Source: Halomonas sp. ML-15
GTDB lineage: Bacteria > Pseudomonadota > Gammaproteobacteria > Pseudomonadales > Halomonadaceae
Direction: 5' to 3'
Length of the DNA: 64,000 bases
Assembly (NCBI RefSeq): GCF_014779595.1
Contig: NZ_JACXZT010000002.1
Coordinates: 124,001 to 188,000 of the forward strand
The notes beneath the pieces were generated by a model. It was not told where the DNA came from. It was given only the letters and a program-made list of their open reading frames with translations, and did no database searches. This document shows, piece after piece, positions 1 through 7,419 of the stretch. Numbering within the stretch: position 1 is the first letter of the stretch; each line of letters begins with the position of its first letter. A program made the translations under genes and the position numbers.

Positions 1-1543
1 TAAGCGTCTCGAGGCTGGTGTCGGTGGCCTTGAAGCAGGTGACCCCAATGCTCACCGTGAAGTAGAAGGGCAGCTCCTTGGCGTCGATGCTGGCCTCGGC
101 GATCTGCCTGAGCAGGCGCCAGGCGAGCGGCAGGGCCTCTTCAGCGGACATGTCGGGCAGGATGACCATGAACTCTTCGCCGCCGATGCGGCACGGCAGA
201 TCGCTGTCGCGCAGGCCACGCCGCAGGGTGTCCGCCAGCAGCTTCAGGCCCTTGTCGCCCTCGGCATGCCCCAGGGTGTCGTTGATGGCCTTGAAGCGAT
301 CGATATCGATCATCAGCAGGGCCGCCTGCAGCCCCTCGCGCTTGACCGATCTGACAACACGCTTGGCGGATTCGTCGAAGGAGCGCCGGTTGGCCAGGCC
401 GGTCAAGGCGTCGGTGCTGGCCTGGTGGGCCCAGTCGGCCTCCTGGTGCCTCTGCCGGGTGATGTCGCGATATACCCAGAGGTGACCATGGTGATGGTCG
501 CCAACGAAGACGGGGGTATAGCTACGCTCGAGGAAGCGGCCATCTGCCATGGCCAGCATGTCATGGGCCTGCTGGCACTTGCCCTCGATGAGCTCTTCGA
601 TACGCGCCAGGAAGGCATCTGGTTCAGCGAACAGTGTCTTGGTGGACTGCGCGGCTTCACGGCAATCCAGCCCCACCAGGGCCTCGGGAGCGGCCCCGCC
701 GGCGAAGAGGTTGCTGAAGGCGTGATTGGCCACCTTGACCCGACGGTTCTCATCCTCGAGCAGCAGTCCCACATGGAGACTCTCGATGACCAGCTCCAGC
801 TGGCGCTTGGAGACGAGCTGGGCGATCTCCAGTGTCCTGCGCGGCGTGATGTCGAACTCGCCCATCACGATCATCGGCAGGCTCGTCTTGGGGTCGGTGG
901 CGCGGCACAGGTCCACATGATGCCAGCGCTCGCCCTCGCTGATCCGCATGGGCGTCTCCAGGGTGCACTTTGGCTCGTGCGCCATCCGCTGGAGGATCTG
1001 CTCGGCGGCGTGGTGGTCTGTGAAGGAATCTTCCAAGGTGGTCAGGTCGCGGCGAGCTTCCAGGGCAGCTGGATTGCGCATCAGCAGTTTCCCCTTGCCG
1101 TCGAATACCGAGATCATCATGGGCGTATGCCGCATGGCCTCCAGGGCACGCAGGCTGGAAACATCCAGGGGGATATCGCTCTCCATCCCCTCCACCAGCA
1201 TCCCGGTGCGGCCATCCTCCATCATGCAGCGACTGCAGCGGCAGTGTAGCGAGATGCCTTGGCCGCCGGGATAGAAGCTCCAGTGTTCGTCTATGACCTC
1301 GCCCCGCGATAGGCGTGGAAGGTAGTCGGCCAGGCGCAGGCGCGTCGCCTCACTCATCGTCGAGGCAAAATCACGGGCGTAGAGTGCCTGAGGCGTATCG
1401 GCACTCCAGAGCTTTACTGCGGCAGCATTGGCGTAATGCATCCGCTCCTGCTCGATATCGAAGATCCACACCGGCGTCTGCAGCCGATCGAGAAGGTCGT
1501 GGCCGAGGCTGGTTGTCTGGGAGGCGTCATGGAGGTTGGTCAT
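1..1543 (-). CDS. PAS-domain diguanylate cyclase, 3' end cut by window edge
   Basis: Membrane-free sensor that should make cyclic di-GMP from two GTP. I translated the reverse strand from the ATG at 1543; the frame stays open to the left edge, so about 514 residues are visible and the C-terminus is missing. PAS-like segments occupy roughly the first 350 residues (an early one has the WIFDIEQERMHYANAAA stretch), including a CRCSRC cysteine cluster near residue 100. The GGDEF domain follows, beginning around ASTDALTGLANRR, with an intact GGEEF active-site motif and an RDSD inhibitory I-site five residues before it. Product feedback is therefore expected. No transmembrane segment is seen. The signal sensed is unknown. 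It is one of three apparently intact GGDEF proteins here, plus one decayed copy. Confidence 0.9.
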   Translation of the reverse strand, partial: MTNLHDASQTTSLGHDLLDRLQTPVWIFDIEQERMHYANAAAVKLWSADTPQALYARDFASTMSEATRLRLADYLPRLSRGEVIDEHWSFYPGGQGISLHCRCSRCMMEDGRTGMLVEGMESDIPLDVSSLRALEAMRHTPMMISVFDGKGKLLMRNPAALEARRDLTTLEDSFTDHHAAEQILQRMAHEPKCTLETPMRISEGERWHHVDLCRATDPKTSLPMIVMGEFDITPRRTLEIAQLVSKRQLELVIESLHVGLLLEDENRRVKVANHAFSNLFAGGAAPEALVGLDCREAAQSTKTLFAEPDAFLARIEELIEGKCQQAHDMLAMADGRFLERSYTPVFVGDHHHGHLWVYRDITRQRHQEADWAHQASTDALTGLANRRSFDESAKRVVRSVKREGLQAALLMIDIDRFKAINDTLGHAEGDKGLKLLADTLRRGLRDSDLPCRIGGEEFMVILPDMSAEEALPLAWRLLRQIAEASIDAKELPFYFTVSIGVTCFKATDTSLETL

Positions 1544-1680
1544 GAGGGTGAGCGGGTCTTGAGGCTCCTCGTGGGGATGGCGTCTTGTAACCCTATCACC
1601 GAATGCCTGCTACAGCAGTTACCGTCTACGATGACATCTGTAGCCCGGGATCCATCGCCATGACCGCTGGCCGGTCATTA

Positions 1681-1896
1681 TCAGCGCCAGCCCATCAGCC
1701 AGGTGTCGTCGTCCTTGAGGTCCTGCCAGGGTAGGGTCCTCTCACGGTGGGTATAGATCGCCTCGAGGACCACCGCGACCACGCTCTCCTCCTCGTCGCG
1801 CTCCAGCGCCGTCACCAGAAAGTGCTTCTCCTTGTGGCTAGGTTTGGCCGCGGTCCATTTGCTGTGATGCAGCTTCTCGGGATTGATGGTGTTCAT
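1681..1896 (-). CDS. Small Trp-rich protein, TIGR02450 family
   Basis: A 71-residue protein with the pattern of the TIGR02450 Trp-rich family: an N-terminal INPEKLHHSKWTA segment, then EKHFLVT, and a C-terminal LPWQDLKDDDTWLMGW. No catalytic motif or membrane segment is visible. The family is widespread in proteobacteria and has no established function. The length matches the family. The gene stands alone, with the diguanylate cyclase downstream on the same strand after a gap of about 140 bases. Confidence 0.85.
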   Translation of the reverse strand: MNTINPEKLHHSKWTAAKPSHKEKHFLVTALERDEEESVVAVVLEAIYTHRERTLPWQDLKDDDTWLMGWR

Positions 1897-1976
1897 GGTG
1901 CGCTTCCTTCACCTGATGTGAGTCCGCCAGCTTAGGACAGTAGACGGCGCGCAGACCAATCTAGCTGACAGCTGAC

Positions 1977-2026
1977 CGTATTGCTCTTTCCGTCTTCTGG
2001 TAGTGATCTTTTAAGAGCATGCTAAT
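1977..2026 (+). repeat. Upstream element, copy 1 of 2 (before the hydrolase gene)
   Basis: Aligns with 2868..2916 and lies about 50 bases before the hydrolase start, as the other copy lies about 50 bases before lysE. Shared blocks are CGTATTGCT, TTTCC, AGTGATC and CATGCT. A dyad lies inside each copy; here it is imperfect (TGATCT, four bases, AGAGCA). A shared promoter or operator is the simplest reading. Confidence 0.45.
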
Positions 2027-2076
2027 GTGTCGTGATCACGGACAGATTCCAGGTGGATCAAGGAGAGAGGAAAAAC

Positions 2077-2835
2077 ATGTCACTGCAGATCGTCAGACGC
2101 CTGATGCCAGAGTGGGGTACCACCTATGGACCGCCCGGGGAGGGGCCTTTCCCTGCCATCATGGTGCTGCATGGTTCGGAGGGTGCCTTATCGGGTTGGA
2201 GTCACCGCAATGCGGCGATTCTTGCTGCCCACGGCTTCCTGGCCTTTCCTTTCGGCTACTCCAGCGGTGGCAATGCCTGGAATGCGGGGCATATCGTCGA
2301 CTGTCCACTCGATCGCACTGCCAAGGCGCTGGCCGCGCTGCGGGAATTTCCCTGCGCCGGGCCGCGAGTCGGCCTTTACGGTGTCTCGCGGGGTGCCGAG
2401 CACGCCCTGTTGCTCGCCTCGTTGATGGCCAGGGATGATGTGGTAGGGATTCCCGAGGCGATGGCAGCGCATAGCCCGCCCGATGTGGTGTGTGGTGGCT
2501 TCGACGCGCGCAGTTTTCGCGATTCCGGCGACCCCGGCTGGCAGTCCTGGGATGGTGGCAAGCGTGCCTGGACCTGGAAGGGCAGTTCCGACGCGCTGTT
2601 GCCGACGTCGCCGATCGAGGTCGAGCGATACCCTGGCCCGCTGTTCCTCTCGCATGGTGTGAAGGATCGCATGTGGTCGGTGGAGATGACCCGGCGACTG
2701 GAGAAGCGGCTCCAGGACCACGGGCGGCAGCCCGAGGTCCATTACTACGAGGGCGAGGATCACCTGCCCGGAAGCGAGGGCGAAAATCGTCACCATGAGT
2801 TGGTGATCGATTTTTTTCAGCGACACTTGAGCTAA
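2077..2835 (+). CDS. Alpha/beta hydrolase, acyl-CoA thioester hydrolase (BAAT-C) / dienelactone hydrolase type
   Basis: A 252-residue soluble alpha/beta hydrolase. The N-terminal strand leads to an oxyanion region (IMVLHGSEG), the nucleophile elbow is GVSRGAEH around residue 120, an acid candidate lies in SHGVKDRMWS, and the likely catalytic His is in YEGEDHLPG. The pattern fits the C-terminal domain of acyl-CoA thioester hydrolases / BAAT or a dienelactone-hydrolase relative; the substrate cannot be read. I chose the ATG at 2077, which follows an AGGAGAGAGG ribosome site, over an in-frame upstream codon at 2032. It shares an upstream repeat element with the lysE gene that follows. Confidence 0.8.
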   Translation: MSLQIVRRLMPEWGTTYGPPGEGPFPAIMVLHGSEGALSGWSHRNAAILAAHGFLAFPFGYSSGGNAWNAGHIVDCPLDRTAKALAALREFPCAGPRVGLYGVSRGAEHALLLASLMARDDVVGIPEAMAAHSPPDVVCGGFDARSFRDSGDPGWQSWDGGKRAWTWKGSSDALLPTSPIEVERYPGPLFLSHGVKDRMWSVEMTRRLEKRLQDHGRQPEVHYYEGEDHLPGSEGENRHHELVIDFFQRHLS

Positions 2836-2867
2836 TACGGCTATTCCAGTTCTTAACGCTGGCTGGT

Positions 2868-2916
2868 CGTATTGCTTTTCCACTAGGCGGCAGTGATCCT
2901 TGAGGATCATGCTGAT
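2868..2916 (+). repeat. Upstream element, copy 2 of 2 (before lysE)
   Basis: Second copy of the element at 1977..2026. It carries a perfect 16-base dyad, TGATCCTTGAGGATCA (2894..2909). In the first copy the dyad keeps its position with one mispair despite several base changes, which argues for selection on the dyad rather than chance similarity. The regulator is unknown. Confidence 0.45.
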
Positions 2917-2967
2917 TGGCGGGCCGTTACGGATATGGCCCATTGAACGTCGTGCGAGGAGCGCGCT

Positions 2968-3582
2968 ATGCCGCTGGAACTCTGGCTCTCATTCTGCCTG
3001 GCCTCCCTGTTGATCATCGCGTCCCCGGGGCCCGCGGTGGCCCTGCTGGTGACCACCGGGGTCAACCGCGGGCGACGCGCCGCCCTGGCCATGCTGCCCG
3101 GCTTCTTCCTGGGCGACCTGCTGGCGATGACGCTGTCGTTCGCCGGTGTGGGCGCGCTGCTGATGGCCTCCGCCGAACTGTTCCAGTTGTTCAAATGGCT
3201 TGGGGCCGCTTATCTGCTTTACCTGGGCATCAAGATGTGGCGCGAAGCGGGTCAACTGGGCGAGCTGGCGCCTACCGACACGGATATTCGGCTCGGCACC
3301 GCCAAGGCCTTCCTGGTTACCGCGCTGAACCCCAAGAGCCTGGCCTTCTTCATGGCCTTTATGCCCCAGTTCGTGTCGCCCAGTCAGCCGCTGCTGCCGC
3401 AGCTGGCCATACTGTTCTCGACCTTTCTGGCTCTTGGCGTGCTCAGCGATCTCGCCTTCACCTTTCTGGCCACCAGCGGTGGCCGCATGCTGAGCGCCCG
3501 GCTGCGCCGTATCCTGCACCGCACCGGCGCCGGTAGCCTGGTCGGGGCGAGTGTGCTGGTCGCCGCCATGCGTCGGCCTTGA
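2968..3582 (+). CDS. LysE/RhtB family amino acid exporter
   Basis: A 204-residue inner-membrane protein of the LysE/RhtB family, which exports amino acids or related metabolites. The family signature is at the N-terminus (LIIASPGPAVALL), followed by FFLGDLLAMTLS and the central LGAAYLLYLGIKMWR. Several hydrophobic segments fit the usual six-helix topology and the length is normal. The start ATG has a GAGGAGCGC ribosome site. The last 40 residues or so recur, diverged and shortened, at 5499..5593 beyond the AbiE cassette, so the 3' end of this gene marks the left boundary of an apparent insertion. Substrate unknown. Confidence 0.88.
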   Translation: MPLELWLSFCLASLLIIASPGPAVALLVTTGVNRGRRAALAMLPGFFLGDLLAMTLSFAGVGALLMASAELFQLFKWLGAAYLLYLGIKMWREAGQLGELAPTDTDIRLGTAKAFLVTALNPKSLAFFMAFMPQFVSPSQPLLPQLAILFSTFLALGVLSDLAFTFLATSGGRMLSARLRRILHRTGAGSLVGASVLVAAMRRP

Positions 3583-3677
3583 GAGAGAATGGGCCGCTTG
3601 CGAGGCAGCCTTACCGGGGTGTGGGTATCTGGCCGGTCGATCATTGAGTTTCGCAAGGTTTATACATTTCTTAAAAA

Positions 3678-3694
3678 GATCACTTATAGTGATC
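3678..3694. promoter_or_regulatory. Operator dyad 1 upstream of abiEi
   Basis: Perfect inverted repeat GATCACTTATAGTGATC. Its reverse strand contains TTTGATCACTAT, which occurs again on the plus strand in the second dyad at the gene start. AbiEi antitoxins are known to repress their own promoter by binding paired inverted repeats; that this pair serves the purpose is inference. Confidence 0.6.
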
Positions 3695-3737
3695 AAATCC
3701 GGCATGAGTTAAACCCAATGCTCTTGGCGGAAGGTTT

Positions 3738-3759
3738 GTGATCAGTGTATTTTGATCAC
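3738..3759. promoter_or_regulatory. Operator dyad 2 at the abiEi start
   Basis: Inverted repeat GTGATCA, eight bases, TGATCAC, ending one base before the ATG at 3761. Centre-to-centre distance to dyad 1 is about 62 bases. Binding here would block the start of the operon. Confidence 0.55.
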
Positions 3760-3760
3760 T

Positions 3761-4579
3761 ATGAGTATTCAAAATCATGGAAAGCTAAACTCCCTTGTTT
3801 CGGAGCTGGGTGATGCTGACCTGGTCTCCAGCCGCTGGCTGAGAGCACATGGCTACTCCAACAGCCTTGTGGCGCGCTACGTGGCCAGTGGCTGGCTGGT
3901 GTCGCCAGCGCGGGGTGTCTACATGCGCAAGGGTGGGCGCTTGCAGTGGGAGGGGGTGGTTCGCAGCCTGCAATATCGGGAGGGCCTGCCGCTGCATATA
4001 GGCGGGCGCTTTTCGCTTGCGTTGCAGGGCTATGAACACTACCTGCGTTTAGGCGAAGCGGCGACGGTGAGTCTCTTTGGATCGGTGCGGCTACCCGGCT
4101 GGGTGGGCAAACTACCCCTGAACGAACGCTTCCAGCTTCTTGGCCGAGGGCCATTCGACCTACCTATGCAGGCCATGGCCGACGTCTCTGATAAGGAGCT
4201 GCAGGCCTGCGGGCTACTTCGTTATGAGGTGGAGTCGGGGACCTTGGACTTGGTTTGTTCTATGCATGAGCGGGCTATGCTGGAGTTTTGTGGCGGTGCC
4301 TCCGATGCCGCGCTGGTCTACGAGGCTGACGCTCTGATGCAGGCCATGACCACGCTGCGACCACAGCAGGTGGCCTCGATGCTTAGGCATTGCCAGAGCG
4401 TAAAGGCCAAACGCCTTTTTCTCGCGTTAGCGGAACGGCATGGTCACGCGTGGCTGTCCTATGTCCCGATGGATGGTGTCGACTTGGGCAGTGGTAAGCG
4501 CGCACTAGTGCCAGGAGGACGGCTGAATTCCACCTACCAGATCACGCTCCCGGGAGACTTGGATGAGCAACTGGGATAG
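3761..4579 (+). CDS. abiEi: AbiEi-type antitoxin, type IV toxin-antitoxin system
   Basis: A 272-residue DNA-binding antitoxin. The N-terminal part (LVSSRWLRAHGYSNSLVARY, then YVASGWLVSPARGVYMRKG) is the winged-helix AbiEi antitoxin domain; the C-terminal part is the longer domain needed for neutralisation in characterised members. It overlaps the toxin gene by 17 bases. I chose ATG 3761; a TTG at 3752 would add three residues. Two GATCA-type dyads directly upstream are probable autoregulatory sites. Codon use and base composition look less GC-rich than the flanking genes, which suggests acquisition. In known AbiE systems the toxin is not bound by the antitoxin but opposed indirectly. Confidence 0.88.
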   Translation: MSIQNHGKLNSLVSELGDADLVSSRWLRAHGYSNSLVARYVASGWLVSPARGVYMRKGGRLQWEGVVRSLQYREGLPLHIGGRFSLALQGYEHYLRLGEAATVSLFGSVRLPGWVGKLPLNERFQLLGRGPFDLPMQAMADVSDKELQACGLLRYEVESGTLDLVCSMHERAMLEFCGGASDAALVYEADALMQAMTTLRPQQVASMLRHCQSVKAKRLFLALAERHGHAWLSYVPMDGVDLGSGKRALVPGGRLNSTYQITLPGDLDEQLG

Positions 4580-5498
4580 GCGCTATGCTGATCGTGTGCA
4601 ACTGCTGGTCGATATCCTGCCCATGTTGGCACAGGAGCCACGTTTCGCCTTGAAAGGCGGCACGGCAATCAACCTGTTCGAGCATGATCTTCCCCGGCTT
4701 TCGGTTGACATCGATCTTGCCTGGTTGCCAGTAAACAGTTTTGACGAGGATTCGGCATTGATCAGCGCTGCGTTGGAGGCGTTGGCAGATATTCTTCGCG
4801 GACGACCACTGCAATTGCAGGTACAAGTGTCAGCGGGTGACAAGGCGAGAGGCATCACGCGGTTGGTGGTTAGCCGCGGTCGTGCTCGAGTACAGATTGA
4901 GACGACACCGGTGATGAGAGGTACGGTGCATCCGGTGCGAGAGATGCGGGTCAGGCCTAAGGTGGAGGAGGCCTTTGGTTTTGCTTCCGTACAGGTGCTC
5001 GACTTCGCTGATCTCTATGCAGGGAAGTTGTCTGCAGCATTATCACGGCAGCACCCTCGTGATCTGTTCGATATCGGCTTACTACTGGACGACGAGCGGA
5101 CGGACATAACCCTTTGGCGTACTTTCTTGGTGTATCTTACTTGCAGCCCAAAACCAGCCTGGGAAATGCTCGCGCCACGAGAGCCCGAGCAGTTCGAGAC
5201 GACGTTCAATGTGCATTTCAAGGGCATGACGGCGGAGCTAGTAAGTGCGGATCACTTGCTGGACAGCCGAGCACGATTGCTGGAGAGGATCTACGGTTGG
5301 TTGGATGAGTCTTCGCGTGAATTTCTGCGGTCCGTGGAGAGTGAACAACCTGATTTCGGGCTGATTGGACTACCGCACGCGCAACAGCTACCAGGTGTGC
5401 GTCGCAAGCTGCACAACTTGGCCAGGCGCTCGGCAGCCAAGCGAAGGGACGACCAATTGGCCTTGGAGCAGACACTGGCACGTATTGGACGTTACTGA
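4563..5498 (+). CDS. abiEii: AbiEii-type nucleotidyltransferase toxin
   Basis: A 311-residue predicted nucleotidyltransferase toxin of the AbiEii/AbiGii family. Visible motifs in order: FALKGGTAINLF near residue 38 (the GG-T/S helix of the polymerase-beta fold), SVDIDLAW near residue 55 (metal-binding Asp pair), and the C-terminal core DFADLYAGKLSAALSRQHPR with DLFDIGLLL. All the residues usually cited as essential appear present. Family members modify tRNA or other targets to arrest growth and abort phage infection. The start lies inside the antitoxin gene. The stop codon is followed at once by a lysE-derived fragment, which marks the right boundary of the cassette. Confidence 0.9.
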   Translation: MSNWDRRYADRVQLLVDILPMLAQEPRFALKGGTAINLFEHDLPRLSVDIDLAWLPVNSFDEDSALISAALEALADILRGRPLQLQVQVSAGDKARGITRLVVSRGRARVQIETTPVMRGTVHPVREMRVRPKVEEAFGFASVQVLDFADLYAGKLSAALSRQHPRDLFDIGLLLDDERTDITLWRTFLVYLTCSPKPAWEMLAPREPEQFETTFNVHFKGMTAELVSADHLLDSRARLLERIYGWLDESSREFLRSVESEQPDFGLIGLPHAQQLPGVRRKLHNLARRSAAKRRDDQLALEQTLARIGRY

Positions 5499-5593
5499 CC
5501 TTCACCTTTCTGGCCACTAGCGGTGGCTGGATGCTGAGTGCCGGCAGTCTGGTCGGGGCGAGCGTTCTTGTGGCCGCCATGCGTCGGCCTTGA
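5499..5593 (+). pseudogene. Duplicated, diverged lysE 3' end after the AbiE cassette
   Basis: From the base after the abiEii stop, this stretch reads FTFLATSGGWMLSA then GSLVGASVLVAAMRRP and a stop, matching the lysE C-terminus at 3461..3582. It lacks an 11-residue in-frame piece (RLRRILHRTGA in the intact gene). By my alignment there are 10 base differences in 93 aligned positions, and 8 of them are silent third-position changes. That pattern points to a tail that evolved as a functional gene elsewhere rather than a decayed local copy. There is no start codon or 5' portion. Confidence 0.8.
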
Positions 5594-5606
5594 GGGGGAG
5601 AGCAGG

Positions 5607-5981
5607 ATGCAAACGGCAAGCGCGGTGGTGCGCGAATTCTGGCGGCTGATGGCAACGAACGACTTTCACTCGGTGGTGGCGGTGCTAGCGCCGGATTTCG
5701 TTCTCGAGTGGCCGCAGTCCAGCGAGCGTATTCGCGGTGGCGAGCGTTTCGCGCAGATGAATGCCGAATACCCTGCGCACGGCCGCTGGCAGTTCACGAT
5801 CAAGCGGTTTGTCGAGGGAGCTTATGAGGTGGTGACGGAGGTCGCCATCACCGATGGCGTGCAGTCGGCAACGGCCATCTCGTTCTTTACGGTGGAGAAG
5901 GGGCGAGTGACCCGTCTGGTGGAGTATTGGCCGGAGCCTTATGCGGCTCCGTCGAATAGGGCGCATCTCGTCGAGCCATAA
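5607..5981 (+). CDS. NTF2-like / SnoaL-like small protein
   Basis: A 124-residue protein of the nuclear-transport-factor-2-like (SnoaL) fold, judged from the VREFWRLMATNDFHSVVAVLAPDFVLEWP opening pattern, the central ITDGVQSATAISFFTVEKGRV strand pair and the REYW-like ending (LVEYWPEPYAAP). Such proteins are small hydrolase/isomerase-type pockets of diverse function and no specific substrate can be read. The ATG at 5607 has a GGGGGAGAGC ribosome site that overlaps the end of the duplicated lysE tail. The acetyltransferase gene follows 59 bases downstream. Confidence 0.8.
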   Translation: MQTASAVVREFWRLMATNDFHSVVAVLAPDFVLEWPQSSERIRGGERFAQMNAEYPAHGRWQFTIKRFVEGAYEVVTEVAITDGVQSATAISFFTVEKGRVTRLVEYWPEPYAAPSNRAHLVEP

Positions 5982-6040
5982 ATTTGCGGCACTGCTCGGC
6001 AATGGCGCGGTAGGCAGCGATGGATAAAAGGAGACCTGGC

Positions 6041-6682
6041 ATGTACGGACCCTCTCCCACCGACCCGCACCCCATGGAAGGTTTTCCCCAGGTGTGCTTT
6101 ATCAAGAATGTGGTCAAGAGCCCCAATATCATCGTCGGTGATTTCACCTACTACGATGACCCGGAGGATTCGGCGAACTTCGAGCGTAACGTGCTCTACC
6201 ACTACCCGTTTATCGGCGACAAGCTGATCATCGGTAAATTCTGCGCCATCGCCCGGGGCGCCAAGTTCATCATGAACGGGGCGAACCACAAGCTGTCCGG
6301 TATCTCCACCTACCCGTTCCAGATCTTCGGCAACGGTTGGGAAAAGGTCATGCCGGAACTGAGTGACCTGCCCTACAAGGGCGATACGGTGATTGGTCAC
6401 GACGTATGGATCGGTTACGACGCCCTGATCATGCCCGGTGTGACGGTGGGCAATGGCGCCATCGTGTCGTCGCGTTCTGTAGTGGTCAGCGATGTGCCGC
6501 CGTATACGGTAGTTGGCGGTAATCCGGCACGCCCCATCAAGCAGCGCTTCTCGTCGGAGGAGATCGACAGCCTGCAGGCGATTGCCTGGTGGGACTGGCC
6601 GGTGGAGAAGATCACCCAGCATCTGGCGCTGATTACCGCGGCGGATATCGAGGCGCTAAGGCGATGCGCTGAAGAGGCGTGA
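6041..6682 (+). CDS. Vat/CatB-type hexapeptide-repeat acetyltransferase
   Basis: A 213-residue left-handed beta-helix acyltransferase of the xenobiotic (Vat streptogramin / type B chloramphenicol) group. Seen: the N-terminal FIKNVVKSPNIIVGDFTYYDD, hexapeptide repeats through IIGKFCAIARGAKFIM, the catalytic-His loop MNGANHKLSG, the GHDVWIGYDALIMPGVTVG coil, and the C-terminal VVGGNPARPIKQRF. All are typical of acetyl-CoA-dependent O-acetyltransferases that act as trimers. The ATG at 6041 is preceded by AAAAGGAGACC; an upstream in-frame ATG at 6020 has no such site. Many chromosomal relatives have no proven antibiotic substrate, so a resistance role is only possible. Confidence 0.88.
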   Translation: MYGPSPTDPHPMEGFPQVCFIKNVVKSPNIIVGDFTYYDDPEDSANFERNVLYHYPFIGDKLIIGKFCAIARGAKFIMNGANHKLSGISTYPFQIFGNGWEKVMPELSDLPYKGDTVIGHDVWIGYDALIMPGVTVGNGAIVSSRSVVVSDVPPYTVVGGNPARPIKQRFSSEEIDSLQAIAWWDWPVEKITQHLALITAADIEALRRCAEEA

Positions 6683-6885
6683 ACTGGTGACTGCGCAAGC
6701 ATTGGTCTAACCCCGCGGGGCCGTTGTCGTTGAGGGGGGGCCGTAAACGCCGTCGCCATCGAAGTGGCCGCAATATGTCTCATCGAACAGATTGGTCAGG
6801 GCTTAGCTGCTCTGGGCGGTCTCCTCCGTGATGCTGCGGCCATGCTAGTCTACCCCTCCCATTCATCCGCAAAGGCACGCCTTCC

Positions 6886-7335
6886 TTGCGAACCGATAGC
6901 CGCCTTTCCCGAATGCTTCATGTACTGCTGCATATGGCGCGTCAGGATGGTCCCATCACCTCCGAACAGATCGGGGTGATGCTCGGCACCAATGCCGCGG
7001 TGGTGCGACGCACCATGGCGGGCCTGCGCCAGGCGGGCTATGTGTGCGCCGAGAAGGGCCGCTACGGCGGCTGGCGGATTGGCTGCGACCTCAACCGCGT
7101 GACCCTGCTGGATGTGCACAATGCCGTTGGTGGACCGCGCATCTTTGCTATTGGCACCGACCGCGAAAACCCCGACTGTGTGGTCGAGCAGGTGGTCAAC
7201 GAGGCGATCTTCGATGCCATGCGCGAAGCGGAAGCGTTGCTGATCGAGCGCTTGGGGTCGGTAACACTGGCCGAGCTGGCGAGCCAGTTCGATGAGATCG
7301 CCACTCAACAAGGCTATCGCTTCCCCGCTCACTGA
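6886..7335 (+). CDS. Rrf2 family transcriptional regulator (YwnA-like)
   Basis: A 149-residue winged-helix repressor of the Rrf2 family: DSRLSRMLHVLLHMA, the recognition region TSEQIGVMLGTNAAVVRRTMAGL, and the wing GRYGGWRIG. The three clustered cysteines of IscR/NsrR-type iron-sulfur members are absent, so it resembles cluster-free members such as YwnA. I take the TTG at 6886 as the start because it gives the usual MRTDSRL opening; the next ATG (6913) would cut into the domain. It lies just upstream of, and probably controls, the flavoprotein gene, which has an operator-like dyad in between. Confidence 0.82.
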   Translation: MRTDSRLSRMLHVLLHMARQDGPITSEQIGVMLGTNAAVVRRTMAGLRQAGYVCAEKGRYGGWRIGCDLNRVTLLDVHNAVGGPRIFAIGTDRENPDCVVEQVVNEAIFDAMREAEALLIERLGSVTLAELASQFDEIATQQGYRFPAH

Positions 7336-7377
7336 CCGACCCATATGCGACGGCATATTGACGCCTGCGCACTTTAG

Positions 7378-7396
7378 TGTATCAATTGAAGATACA
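7378..7396. promoter_or_regulatory. Operator-like dyad before the flavoprotein gene
   Basis: Perfect inverted repeat TGTATC, AATTGAA, GATACA. It sits 23 bases before the oxidoreductase ATG and overlaps a plausible -10 element (TATCAA) placed 16 bases after TTGACG at 7358. The adjacent Rrf2 regulator is the natural candidate to bind it. Confidence 0.55.
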
Positions 7397-7419
7397 TTTA
7401 TCATGACAAGGAGCAGGAC

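Noticed and set aside
6683-6885. Possible gene remnant between the acetyltransferase and Rrf2 genes
   Set aside because: One reverse frame reads NLFDETYCGHFDGDGVYG, which looks protein-like, but it is short, broken by stops and matches nothing I know.
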